DNA of 64,000 bases from Cytophagales bacterium (GTDB lineage: Bacteria; Bacteroidota; Bacteroidia; Cytophagales; Thermoflexibacteraceae), in contig REAZ01000020.1 of NCBI GenBank assembly GCA_004294445.1, positions 110,213 to 174,212 of the forward strand, in the 5' to 3' direction. Below, one piece after another: positions 8,074 through 16,254 of the stretch; within the stretch, counting starts at the first letter, position 1; the number at the start of each line of letters is the position of its first letter. A program made the position numbers and the translations under genes. The notes beneath the pieces are model-generated. The model searched no databases. It was given only the letters and a program-made list of their open reading frames with translations, and had not been told where the DNA came from.

Positions 8074-10095
8074 TTAACTTGCTATTTTTAGGCTAAAAAT
8101 GAACGTGCTTCCTTTTCCTTCCTCGCTCTTTACCCAAATTTTACCCTCATTTTCTTCGATAAATTCTTTGCAAAGTAATAGCCCTAAGCCCGAACCTTTT
8201 TCCATTGCCGTACCTGTATTGCTCAAAACAATATTTGAATCAAATATTTTCTGCTGATTTTCGTAGCTGATGCCCACACCCGAATCTGTAACACTTATTT
8301 CTACCATGTCTGCATTATTTTTAGCTCCCATAATGACAGTACCGCCTTTTGGAGAAAATTTTATGGCATTGGTAAGAAGATTACGTACTACTAAGCCTAT
8401 CATATTTTGGTCGGCATAAGCTCTATTAAATGTTTGAGAAACAGTGTTTTGTAATACTATTCCTTTCTTATTAGCACTCCCCGATAGGAGTGCAATATTA
8501 TCATTGAAGACTTGAGCAATATTAATAGGTACTGATTCTTTTCGGATGCCTTGCATTTGCGACCTTGCCCAATAGAGCAGATTGTCGAGGAGTCCTAAAG
8601 TCGCTCCTAAATCATCATTTAACTTTTCAGAGATGAGTTTGATTTCTTGTTGGTTTAATGAATCTGCATTAAGCAGGGTTACTACATTTCGTAAGGAATT
8701 GAGTGGGTTTCTAAGGTCTTGGGAGATAACCGCAAACATTCGGTCTTTGAGGGTATTTGCTTGCTTAAGTTCTTCCTTTTGAAGCCTAAGTTCTTTGTTA
8801 GCTTTTTGTTTTTGGAAGTAATGAAAAATCAAAAAAGATAGCCCTGCTAATAACACAACTGCTAAGGCAAAAGAAATATTTCTTTGTAATATTTGCCTAT
8901 TTAACTCGCTGTCTGATAGTTTATTGGCTTTTTCTAAAACCTCTATTTTTTTTTCATTTATTTGTGCTTCAGCTTTAAGCAACTCTGTTTGGCTTATATC
9001 ACTAAAATACTTTTCATTTATTTCTGTGTATAATTTGAAGTAGTGCAACGATTTTTGATAATCTTTGTTGTTGGCATATATGTCTGATAAATCTGCGTAT
9101 ATATCTATCAGATACATACGTGGGGCAGATTTTTCGTAAAAATTAAGCACTTGGAGATAAAAGTCTAATGCTTTTTTATATTCCTTTTTCTTATAATAAA
9201 GTTTGGCAAGATTTTGAAGAATAACGGCATTAAGTCGCGGATTATCCATCATTTTACTCATTTCTAATGCTTGTTCATAGTATTTATTAGCCTTGTCTAT
9301 TTCATTAATTCGCAGGTTTATGCCGCCATAAGTATTATAAAGCAGGGCTAAGGTAAATATATCTTTGTTTTTCTCTGCGATGGCGATGCCTTCTTCCAAA
9401 TTACTAATAGCTTTTGACCTCCGAGCAAGTTTTTCAAATACTTTCGCTACATTATTGAGTGCATAAGCAATCTTATGAGCATTGTCTTCACGACGGGCTA
9501 TTACTAAAGCTTCTAAAAACTTTTGCAATGATTTGAGATACTCGCCATAATCAAAATAGATGTTTCCAACGTCAGTAGCGAGATAAAATTTCCCAGCAAT
9601 ATTGTCTTTACTTGCCTGATAAGTGTCTAATATATGTTTTGAGCCAATTTGGACTTCTCCTAACTCCATATAAATTTTCCCTAAAGAACGACTTGCTTTT
9701 AAGTCTATTTCCTTATCACCAACACTTTTAGCTATTGCACTTGCTCTCTCGAAATAATCAATACATTTTTGGTCGACACTGGTCTGATAGTTCAGTCCTT
9801 TTGACCAATAATACAAACCAAGTGCTAATAAGGCATTTAATTCCCCCTTTTTGTGCTTAAGGGATTCGGAAAGCTGGAGAGTTTTTTCAGCATATTGGAC
9901 ATATTCCGTAGGGATATTTTGCAAATCGGTAGGGAGGTATCTGCTCTCTAACACATTGAGTAAGCCCTGATTAAGGGCATCGATATCTTGTATGCTTTTG
10001 GCATTTTGGAAAATTAGCCGTAAGCTATCACTATTGGCATAAGTGACTGATGATGTGAGAAAAAACAAAAAAACAAAAAAGTGAAACCTTCTCAT
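8074..10095 (-). CDS. TPR sensor histidine kinase-like protein lacking the phospho-acceptor His
   Basis: A membrane signalling protein: signal peptide (1-20 from the start chosen here), about seven periplasmic TPR repeats to ~395, one transmembrane helix at 407-426, a coiled coil, a dimerisation helix and a C-terminal ATPase domain. The ATPase boxes look intact (N box NLLTNAIKFSP, VTDSGVGIS, GSGLGLLL). The H box reads VISQDLRNPL: the His that should accept phosphate is Gln459 (codon CAA at 8721-8719). It may therefore not autophosphorylate. The ATG at 10095 gives a clean signal peptide; the frame extends upstream to a TTG at 10161 and an ATG at 10158 that overlaps the yidD stop. Confidence 0.85.
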   Translation of the reverse strand: MRRFHFFVFLFFLTSSVTYANSDSLRLIFQNAKSIQDIDALNQGLLNVLESRYLPTDLQNIPTEYVQYAEKTLQLSESLKHKKGELNALLALGLYYWSKGLNYQTSVDQKCIDYFERASAIAKSVGDKEIDLKASRSLGKIYMELGEVQIGSKHILDTYQASKDNIAGKFYLATDVGNIYFDYGEYLKSLQKFLEALVIARREDNAHKIAYALNNVAKVFEKLARRSKAISNLEEGIAIAEKNKDIFTLALLYNTYGGINLRINEIDKANKYYEQALEMSKMMDNPRLNAVILQNLAKLYYKKKEYKKALDFYLQVLNFYEKSAPRMYLIDIYADLSDIYANNKDYQKSLHYFKLYTEINEKYFSDISQTELLKAEAQINEKKIEVLEKANKLSDSELNRQILQRNISFALAVVLLAGLSFLIFHYFQKQKANKELRLQKEELKQANTLKDRMFAVISQDLRNPLNSLRNVVTLLNADSLNQQEIKLISEKLNDDLGATLGLLDNLLYWARSQMQGIRKESVPINIAQVFNDNIALLSGSANKKGIVLQNTVSQTFNRAYADQNMIGLVVRNLLTNAIKFSPKGGTVIMGAKNNADMVEISVTDSGVGISYENQQKIFDSNIVLSNTGTAMEKGSGLGLLLCKEFIEENEGKIWVKSEEGKGSTFIFSLKIAS

Positions 10096-10157
10096 AATAA
10101 CCAAGTAGTCGTGAAAGTTTTGTGGATATCTGTCCGAAAAAATGAAATAAAAACTCA

Positions 10158-10370
10158 TCAAGGAACGGGGTCATAGCCAGAACCTCCCCAAGGGTGACAA
10201 CGACTCATTCGCTTAAGCCCCATGCGTAACCCCTTCAAACCGCCATACTTTCTAATTGCTTCTATGGTATATTGAGAGCAAGTAGGTGTAAATCTGCAAG
10301 TTGGAGGTTTTAACGGACTAATAAAAAGCTGATAACTACGTACCGCACCAATTAATATTTTTGATAACAT
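10158..10370 (-). CDS. yidD: membrane protein insertion efficiency factor YidD
   Basis: A small amphipathic inner-membrane-associated protein of 70 residues, the usual family size, thought to assist YidC in membrane protein insertion. It carries the family hallmarks: YQLFISPL near the N-terminus, the cysteine-containing [10 protein letters not shown], and the end [17 protein letters not shown]. It is usually beside rpmH/rnpA/yidC, but here it precedes the histidine kinase-like gene, whose frame overlaps its stop codon. Confidence 0.95.
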   Translation of the reverse strand: MLSKILIGAVRSYQLFISPLKPPTCRFTPTCSQYTIEAIRKYGGLKGLRMGLKRMSRCHPWGGSGYDPVP

Positions 10371-10494
10371 CTTTGTTGTAAAATGAATATACTCCCCAAA
10401 ATTACAAAAAAAATAGTATTTTATTGGTTTTTTCTGTACTTAATTTAATATATATATTTATTTTCGCACTGTAAAAAATAAGACGATAAGTAGG

Positions 10495-11160
10495 TTACAT
10501 AATGGCAAAAACGGGAAATTTCTTAATCGTCTTGTATTTACCTCCGAGTGTATCAAGTTTATTTTTCTCTTTGTCAATGATTTCATTGAGAATAAATACG
10601 TTGTCGTCATAGTCTTTTCTTAGGATAAATTCCAACTCATCTGCATCTCTAATCTGTCTAAAAAGATTTTGGCACGCACTGCATTGCTGGCTTTTTGGTG
10701 TTGATTCTAAGAGGCGAGCAATTTTTTCCACCATGCCTATCATGTTTTTGTCGTATTCATCTATGCGTTTAGGCTGATACATATTTTCTTGCGTAAGTTT
10801 TTTCTCTAAGGCAATCTTGTGCATCAGTCTGACGGAGTCAATAAGTATTTTATTGTGTTTTGGAAGTTTAGAAATTTCTTTGATGAGCATGAGTACGTTA
10901 GCATTCCGCTCGTCATCACGCTTATTCCAAGCATACCATTGAATATCAATACTATCCAACAAAGCATCTACTTTTTTATCGAGAGACAGCCCTCTGAAGG
11001 GGTCGCTTCCATCTTCCATATCCGCCCCAGCCCAAGGGTCAGATTCAATATTTACGCTATCTTTCGAGGTGCTTTCTTGCTTGCTATCTTCTTTGCCACA
11101 AGAAATAAGCAAAAAAGCAAAGACAGACAAAACAAAAAAATATAAAAGAGGTGATTTCAT
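10495..11160 (-). CDS. hypothetical lipoprotein, 221 aa
   Basis: An N-terminal lipoprotein signal ends in LLIS-Cys21, so the protein is probably anchored to the envelope. The next ~40 residues are acidic and Ser-rich, a likely tether. The remainder is helical, charged, and contains the pair CSAC in SQQCSACQNLF, but no known domain. It is flanked by 124 and 181 bases without genes and is probably transcribed alone. Confidence 0.7.
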   Translation of the reverse strand: MKSPLLYFFVLSVFAFLLISCGKEDSKQESTSKDSVNIESDPWAGADMEDGSDPFRGLSLDKKVDALLDSIDIQWYAWNKRDDERNANVLMLIKEISKLPKHNKILIDSVRLMHKIALEKKLTQENMYQPKRIDEYDKNMIGMVEKIARLLESTPKSQQCSACQNLFRQIRDADELEFILRKDYDDNVFILNEIIDKEKNKLDTLGGKYKTIKKFPVFAIM

Positions 11161-11261
11161 GTAAGAATATGATTTTTAACAAAATTACCAAAATCTAATT
11201 TAAACTCAAAATAATTAATTGAAGTTATTGGGGAAAAATTAAAAAAATGCAATGTAATTTA

Positions 11262-11269
11262 TAAATTTG
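11262..11269 (+). promoter_or_regulatory. -7 box (TAAATTTG) upstream of psd
   Basis: Matches the Bacteroidota -7 consensus TAnnTTTG, 72 bases before the psd ATG. No convincing TTTG was found at the -33 position, so this is a weak call. Confidence 0.35.
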
Positions 11270-11341
11270 CCGAATAAAAATTGTATAGGGAAGTCTATGT
11301 TGCTTCCCTAAAATTTCATAATCTATTAATATTTCTATATA

Positions 11342-12001
11342 ATGACTATTCACAGAGAAGGCTACCCAACTTTAGCATTGGTTACTACATTACTTGGTAT
11401 CATCAATTTTGCTATTTGGCAGCTATTGCCCGACAATAATATTGTTCAAAATATTGTACTGATTGTCAGTATTATATTGTTTTTTATTGTGCTTCAGTTT
11501 TTCAGAAACCCAACAGTAGTAGTGCCTACTAACCCAAATCATGTGCTTGCCCCCTGCGACGGCAAGGTAGTAGTTATAGAGGAAACTATAGAGGAGGAAT
11601 ATTTCAAGACTCCGCGCCGCCAAGTTTCTATTTTTATGTCGCCCATCAATGTTCACGTAAATCGCAATCCGATTTCTGGGGTAGTAAGGTATTGCAAGTA
11701 CCATGCAGGGAAGTATTTGGTGGCTTGGCATCCCAAATCAAGCACTGAAAACGAGCGTACTTCCATAGTAATTCAGCACGAAAAAGGGGCAGAGGTGCTA
11801 ATGAGGCAAATTGCGGGTGCGTTGGCGAGGCGTATTTGCTGGTATGTAAACGAAAAACAAATTGTAAAGCAAGGCGAGGAATTTGGCTTTATCAAATTTG
11901 GTTCTCGTGTAGATTTGTATCTGCCATTAGATGCGAAAATCAGTGTAAAAATAGATGATATTACCAAGGCTGGAGTTACTGTAGTGGCAGAGTTGAGCTA
12001 A
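11342..12001 (+). CDS. psd: phosphatidylserine decarboxylase (short form)
   Basis: Converts phosphatidylserine to phosphatidylethanolamine at the inner membrane. It is a pyruvoyl enzyme that cleaves itself: the Gly187-Ser188 pair within FIKFGSRVDLYLP is the expected cleavage site that creates the pyruvoyl group. MSPINVHVNR carries the conserved His105. Two hydrophobic segments at about 8-28 and 37-55 anchor it. The 219-residue length fits the short, archaeal-type PSD common in Bacteroidota. No phosphatidylserine synthase gene is adjacent. A structured terminator follows. Confidence 0.95.
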   Translation: MTIHREGYPTLALVTTLLGIINFAIWQLLPDNNIVQNIVLIVSIILFFIVLQFFRNPTVVVPTNPNHVLAPCDGKVVVIEETIEEEYFKTPRRQVSIFMSPINVHVNRNPISGVVRYCKYHAGKYLVAWHPKSSTENERTSIVIQHEKGAEVLMRQIAGALARRICWYVNEKQIVKQGEEFGFIKFGSRVDLYLPLDAKISVKIDDITKAGVTVVAELS

Positions 12002-12037
12002 TTTTGGTTCAAATATGCTCTGCCGTCCAAATAAAAC

Positions 12038-12096
12038 GACCACAAAAAATTTCTCAAAATGAGGTTTTTTAATACCTCTTGGAATATTTTGTGGTC
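12038..12096. terminator. nested hairpin between convergent psd and lipoprotein genes
   Basis: The outer 10-bp stem GACCACAAAA/TTTTGTGGTC (12038-12047, 12087-12096) encloses an inner GAGGT/ACCTC stem (12061-12065, 12074-12078). It lies between convergent genes and probably acts as a terminator in both directions. Confidence 0.6.
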
Positions 12097-12121
12097 GGGG
12101 TGATGCTGATGACTCCCTCCG

Positions 12122-12616
12122 CTACATTTTTCTAATGATTTCTCTCTTGCTCAGTACCACGCTCCAGATGCCTTTGTACTGATTTTTTACGTAAAGTGGG
12201 CAGGAGTAAAGAAACTCTGTATCGCCCAATTTTTGCAGATTATCCCCAATAGGAAGTTTCTGCTGAATATTTGACTGGTAAGCATCCCAAATCTGACGCT
12301 CTTTATCGCTCATATCTGCACTTTTCTGGCAGTATAGCCTAAAGCGGATTAAAGTTTCGTTTTGGAATTGTACATTTTGGGCTTCGTTACAGTCAAAGTT
12401 GTTGCTATCTATTTGGCTTAGTAAAACGCCTTCTATGCGCGCCATAATGCTTTTGGCTTCTTCGTAGGCTGCCGTCTGAATCTGCCCTACTGTTAGGTGC
12501 TTGAGTTTCTTAGATTTCATTTCTTTTTTGAACTCCTCACTTTTTCGCTGATTGTCTATCTGCCCACAAGACAAGATGAGCAAAGAAGAAAATAATACAA
12601 AAATTATTTTTTTCAT
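12122..12616 (-). CDS. hypothetical lipoprotein, 164 aa
   Basis: A short lipoprotein signal ends in LILS-Cys17, followed by a highly charged segment (KSEEFKKEMKSKKLKH) and a helical body. The C-terminal half contains LGDTEFLYSCPLYVKNQYKGIW, reminiscent of sensor-like periplasmic domains, and two further cysteines. It starts 19 bases after the methyltransferase-nuclease gene ends and may be cotranscribed with it, but its lipoprotein nature gives no direct link to DNA modification. Function unknown. Confidence 0.7.
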   Translation of the reverse strand: MKKIIFVLFSSLLILSCGQIDNQRKSEEFKKEMKSKKLKHLTVGQIQTAAYEEAKSIMARIEGVLLSQIDSNNFDCNEAQNVQFQNETLIRFRLYCQKSADMSDKERQIWDAYQSNIQQKLPIGDNLQKLGDTEFLYSCPLYVKNQYKGIWSVVLSKREIIRKM

Positions 12617-12635
12617 AGTTTTAGAGGTTACCCAA

Positions 12636-14330
12636 TTATTTACGTTCTATCATTCCGTTTATTTTCAGATGTACTACTTCTATGCTTTCCAAGCCTTCGC
12701 CATCTACTACTTTTACTGCTATTTTGTGTTCGCCTGCCTTAAACTGATAGGTCTGTTTGCCTATTTTATCCAATAAAATTTCGGGATTAAAATGAGTTCC
12801 ATTATAGGCAAAATCCCAAGAATAAAAGCAAATGGTTGCCCCCGTCATCCCTGTTTCACTTTTGGCACTTGCCATAAATTCTATTTCTCGCAAGTCTTTT
12901 TTCAGTCCTTTGTCTATCATTTCGATTTCTAAGGTTGGTTTTTTGGCTATGGGAACAATTTCTTCAACAGTTACTAATTTTATAATGCAATTTTCTTCGT
13001 TTCGCAGCCTTGCAATTTCCTCAATAGCACCTTTTCCAAACGAAAAGGCAATAATAAAACCTATGGGTATGTTGGCTGCCTTATTTTTTTCAAAATTTGC
13101 CTTATCAAATCTTTCGCAAGCCGACTTAAAATTATCTATCACATTCCGCCCAACTCCATCACTTCGTTTTACTTGTATGGCTTGATTTTCTCGTGTTCTG
13201 CCATCAAGTCCTAAATCTCCTCGTTGTTTGGAGTTTGGAATACCGCCAAATTGCCCAACTATCCAATTTTCAAATTCAAAAGCATCTTTATAACGCAAAG
13301 TATCATAATCGTATTTGTGTAATTGCACCGAAAAAGGTTTTGAAAACAAGTCTTGTTGCTTATTGAGCCTAAATTCCGTAACTTTTACTGCATTTACACT
13401 TTGGTCTATGCCTATCCATTTTCTATTGAGTTTGTCGGCAACTGCAATCGTAGTTCCACCACCCATAAAACAGTCTAAAACGATGTCGCCTTCATTGCTT
13501 GCCATCTTAATTATTCTTTCGAGCAAGGCTTCGGGTTTTTGGGTTGGGTAGCCTATTCTTTCAGAAGAACCACTCCCTAAGGCAGATATATCTTCCCATA
13601 GAGTTTGTAATGCTACACCTTTACCTTCGTCAAGATATTGTTTCCTTTGTGGCACAGTACCTTTACGAGTTTGCACAACCATTCCTTTTTCTATCAAAAT
13701 TTTCATTTTAGATTCGGAATAACGCCAATATTTGCTAACTCCCATCACTTCATAGAAAGGATTTCCTTTAGACTCTCCGCCTGGTCCAATCATGCTAATA
13801 AGTCTATATCTACGCCCTGTATCTTTTTCTACATATTTGTAAAATTGTTTTAAATAAGTATCAGTATAGGGTTTATATAATTCCTCAAAAGTGTAAGTTC
13901 CATTTTTTGTATAGAAAAAAATAGTATCAACATTGACATCTAAATATTTCTTATTCTGACCAAAATTGCCCTTTACAGTGTCGGCTCTTTTCCAAATAAT
14001 TTCATTCCTAAAATTATTGCCACCAAAAATCTTATCCAAAACAGAAACTCTTATATATGCGTTTGCGTGCCAATCACAATGCACAAAAATACTTCCTGTT
14101 GGTTTTAAAATTCTATATAATTCTTGTACTCTTTCTTTGAGCCAGCCAATATAATGTTCTATGCCACCCGAAAACCTATCTTCAAAGCTGCGTACTTCGC
14201 CTTTATCTCCCCATATTACTTCGTAAGTACGGTTGGAGAAAAACGGCGGGTCAATATAAATTAAATCTATGGTTTCAGTATCTAATTTTTTGAGGACTTC
14301 GAGGCAATCGCCGAGAATAAGTTTATTCAT
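12636..14330 (-). CDS. DNA methyltransferase fused to Mrr-like nuclease domain
   Basis: Probable single-chain modification/restriction enzyme of 564 residues. The methyltransferase has the catalytic motif DPPF (27-30) before the SAM-binding DCFMGGGTT (286-294), the order of beta-class N6-adenine/N4-cytosine methylases. Residues about 350-460 look like an Mrr-type PD-(D/E)xK nuclease: GDLGLDG (Asp376) followed by QVK (386-388). A final domain (about 500-560, FKAGEHKIAVKVVDGEG) looks like an immunoglobulin/PKD-type beta sandwich, unusual on a cytoplasmic DNA enzyme. Its first 38 residues closely match the truncated methyltransferase at 14491-15432, so the two are paralogues. Target sequence unknown. 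Confidence 0.88.
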   Translation of the reverse strand: MNKLILGDCLEVLKKLDTETIDLIYIDPPFFSNRTYEVIWGDKGEVRSFEDRFSGGIEHYIGWLKERVQELYRILKPTGSIFVHCDWHANAYIRVSVLDKIFGGNNFRNEIIWKRADTVKGNFGQNKKYLDVNVDTIFFYTKNGTYTFEELYKPYTDTYLKQFYKYVEKDTGRRYRLISMIGPGGESKGNPFYEVMGVSKYWRYSESKMKILIEKGMVVQTRKGTVPQRKQYLDEGKGVALQTLWEDISALGSGSSERIGYPTQKPEALLERIIKMASNEGDIVLDCFMGGGTTIAVADKLNRKWIGIDQSVNAVKVTEFRLNKQQDLFSKPFSVQLHKYDYDTLRYKDAFEFENWIVGQFGGIPNSKQRGDLGLDGRTRENQAIQVKRSDGVGRNVIDNFKSACERFDKANFEKNKAANIPIGFIIAFSFGKGAIEEIARLRNEENCIIKLVTVEEIVPIAKKPTLEIEMIDKGLKKDLREIEFMASAKSETGMTGATICFYSWDFAYNGTHFNPEILLDKIGKQTYQFKAGEHKIAVKVVDGEGLESIEVVHLKINGMIERK

Positions 14331-14363
14331 AATTTTTAAGCTAAAACTTATAAAGTGTTTAAA

Positions 14364-14456
14364 ATTTTTTAGGGTTTATGGCGTAAATATAGTGAGGAAA
14401 TTAAAAAGATTACATTGTGGGGAATGTAATCTTTTTTGAAAAAGGAATTTATTAGT
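14364..14456. repeat. 93-bp direct repeat, copy 1 (contains terminator hairpin)
   Basis: Identical base for base to 16255-16347, offset 1891 bp; similarity continues 14 more bases with two mismatches (to 14470/16361). Inside is a 14-bp stem (14403-14416 with 14423-14436) ending in T runs, so it also terminates the minus-strand gene ending at 14491. Confidence 0.95.
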
Positions 14457-14490
14457 CTTAGCCTATATTTTCTATGATTTTATCAAACAA

Positions 14491-15432
14491 CTAAAAAGCA
14501 AACAAAATATTTTCGGGATACTGATTTTTTAGCTTTTTTCTTATTGTTTCTATTTTGGGAATGTCTATGCGTGTGTTAAAAAGCTGTGTCAGATACAGTT
14601 CCGCTTTCTCATAAATGGCTGTTGTTTCGTTGTCAAATTCTACCCAAAAATCAATATCACTATCATAGCGTTGGGTATTGGCAGCAAAAGAGCCAAATAA
14701 ACCTATTTTGTGGATATGTAATTGGTGTATCAAAAAATCTCTTTTTTCTATTAATTTATTTATAATCAATGATTTATCTAATAGTTGTAAATGGTCTGTA
14801 AACTCTGCAATAATTTTTTTCTGTTCTAACACACTTTTACAGTTTTCAAAAGCTTGTTTGTGCAAGGCGATGACCGTACAAGGCAATTTGTTTCTGTTGG
14901 CTATCAATAAAGGTGAGGGATTAGCACTCATAGCAAGCACATTATTTACTTTTTTTGCATTGAGTTTGATAATTTTTTGGAGGGCTTCTTTTTCGGGTTC
15001 TTGGGTTTTTGCTTGCAAGTTTTTCCTATAGCCTCTTTTTTGTGGCAGATTAGAAAACCAAATATATTCTTGACGTTTTATTTTCTCTTTTTTTTTCCAA
15101 TTCCATTGTAAATGTCCGTAGGAATATTTAAAAAAATCTCTAATTAAAGAATCTACAAACAGGATAAAATCATTTTCTACACGAAACACCACAATGCCTT
15201 TTACAGCCAAAACTCGTTTCATTTCGGGCAGTAACTTATATAGCCACTTTTTCATTTTCTCTACTTCGCTTACAAATCTGCCAGAAATTCCCAAGAACTC
15301 TCCGTTATTCCCCCAACTTACCTCATAGTCTTTTTTTGACAAAAAAGGCGGGTCTATGTAAATCAAATCTATGCTTTCGGAGTCTATTTTTTTGAGGACT
15401 TCGAGGCAGTCGCCGAGAATGAGTTTGTTCAT
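14491..15432 (-). CDS. half DNA methyltransferase fused to MNT-type nucleotidyltransferase
   Basis: Residues 1-140 match the N-terminus of the neighbouring methyltransferase (MNKLILGDCLEVLKK, then DPPF at 27-30), but the SAM-binding FxGxGT motif is missing, so methylation is unlikely. The C-terminal ~90 residues are a minimal nucleotidyltransferase: GSFAA at 247-251, DSDID at 257-261 and a third acid in RIDIP. In MNT/HEPN systems such domains add nucleotides to a partner protein. The ATG at 15432 is preferred because the paralogue begins identically; the frame extends to 15459. It lies 7 bases after the preceding gene, last of a three-gene operon. This could be a degraded methyltransferase or a real two-domain protein. 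Confidence 0.75.
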   Translation of the reverse strand: MNKLILGDCLEVLKKIDSESIDLIYIDPPFLSKKDYEVSWGNNGEFLGISGRFVSEVEKMKKWLYKLLPEMKRVLAVKGIVVFRVENDFILFVDSLIRDFFKYSYGHLQWNWKKKEKIKRQEYIWFSNLPQKRGYRKNLQAKTQEPEKEALQKIIKLNAKKVNNVLAMSANPSPLLIANRNKLPCTVIALHKQAFENCKSVLEQKKIIAEFTDHLQLLDKSLIINKLIEKRDFLIHQLHIHKIGLFGSFAANTQRYDSDIDFWVEFDNETTAIYEKAELYLTQLFNTRIDIPKIETIRKKLKNQYPENILFAF

Positions 15433-15439
15433 GTGGGTT

Positions 15440-15865
15440 TTATTCTTTTTTAAAATCAATCAACAATTTTTCTATTCCATTTTCGCCCATTTCTGCATAA
15501 ACAGAAAAAACTCCTTCTGCCAATAGTGCAGCAAATGCTTTTCCTGCTGTACCATTTTCAAAGTCAATCTGTTTAAAACCTTTTTCTAAATTATTCAAAA
15601 TATTTTCGCTTGATAGTTCACTTGTATTGGCAGGCTTTACTTCTTGCAATATATTTTCTGCCAAAAGTTGATTTACAGTTTTGTTATCTAATAAAATATC
15701 AGTAAATCGTTGAAAATCATATCCTTGCTTATATACTTGCTGGGTTTTATTGTCTATAAAAATTCTTTGCGTTTGATGTGGTAAGTGACTCATTTTTTTG
15801 ATTTCTACCAAATCGCCTAAGACCAAAACCCCAGAGTCTAATAATATTTCCCCTATTTTTTCCAT
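15440..15865 (-). CDS. hypothetical protein, 141 aa, middle gene of the repeat-bounded cassette
   Basis: I do not recognise this family. It starts at ATG 15865 (MEKIGEILLDSG); the frame upstream to 15922 overlaps the HNH gene and is not expected to be translated. The N-terminal ~80 residues look like a small alpha/beta domain (GVLVLGDLVEI, then QRIFIDNKTQQVYKQGYDF) and the C-terminal part is helical, ending in EKLLIDFKKE. No membrane segment or catalytic motif is evident. The gaps to the genes before and after are 4 and 7 bases, so the three are almost certainly translated from one message. Confidence 0.7.
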   Translation of the reverse strand: MEKIGEILLDSGVLVLGDLVEIKKMSHLPHQTQRIFIDNKTQQVYKQGYDFQRFTDILLDNKTVNQLLAENILQEVKPANTSELSSENILNNLEKGFKQIDFENGTAGKAFAALLAEGVFSVYAEMGENGIEKLLIDFKKE

Positions 15866-15869
15866 AATT

Positions 15870-16160
15870 TTAAAAAATATTAATAAAAAATCCAACCAAT
15901 AGCAAGATAACAAGCAAGCCAAGCAACCATTTTTTAGTAAAATTTACATAAAAATCTTCTTCTTTTGCTTCATTTGGTAATAGTTCGTGTATTTGTTGGT
16001 GGCAATTTAAGCATAATCTTACTGTTTCTTTGTTATTATTTTTCTTTACCATTCTGGGAATAATATGGTGGTCATTGACATAACCTTCAAATCCACACTT
16101 TTCACAGATTCCTTTTTTATATTTTCCCATGCAAAAGTTATTGTTTGAATTGTTCGCCAC
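15870..16160 (-). CDS. HNH-type zinc protein with C-terminal membrane helix
   Basis: A 96-residue protein with an HNH-nuclease-like core: CEKCG (Cys19, Cys22), NDHHIIP (Asp30-His31-His32), and RLCLNCHQQIH (Cys50, Cys53, His54, His58). This fits a zinc-stabilised beta-beta-alpha-metal nuclease. Residues about 76-96 are a strongly hydrophobic helix, so the domain would be held at the membrane, unusual for HNH enzymes. A later start at Met11 (16130) is possible. It is the first gene of a three-gene operon; a minus-strand TAAATTTG box at 16248-16241 could be its promoter. Nuclease activity is inferred from motifs only. Confidence 0.75.
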   Translation of the reverse strand: MANNSNNNFCMGKYKKGICEKCGFEGYVNDHHIIPRMVKKNNNKETVRLCLNCHQQIHELLPNEAKEEDFYVNFTKKWLLGLLVILLLVGFFINIF

Positions 16161-16254
16161 ACTCTAATATTTTTCTCAAAAAATAATTAAAGTAATTCTA
16201 AACATTTTTTTAGAGATTTTCATGATTAGGTAAAGTATGACAAATTTATTGTTG

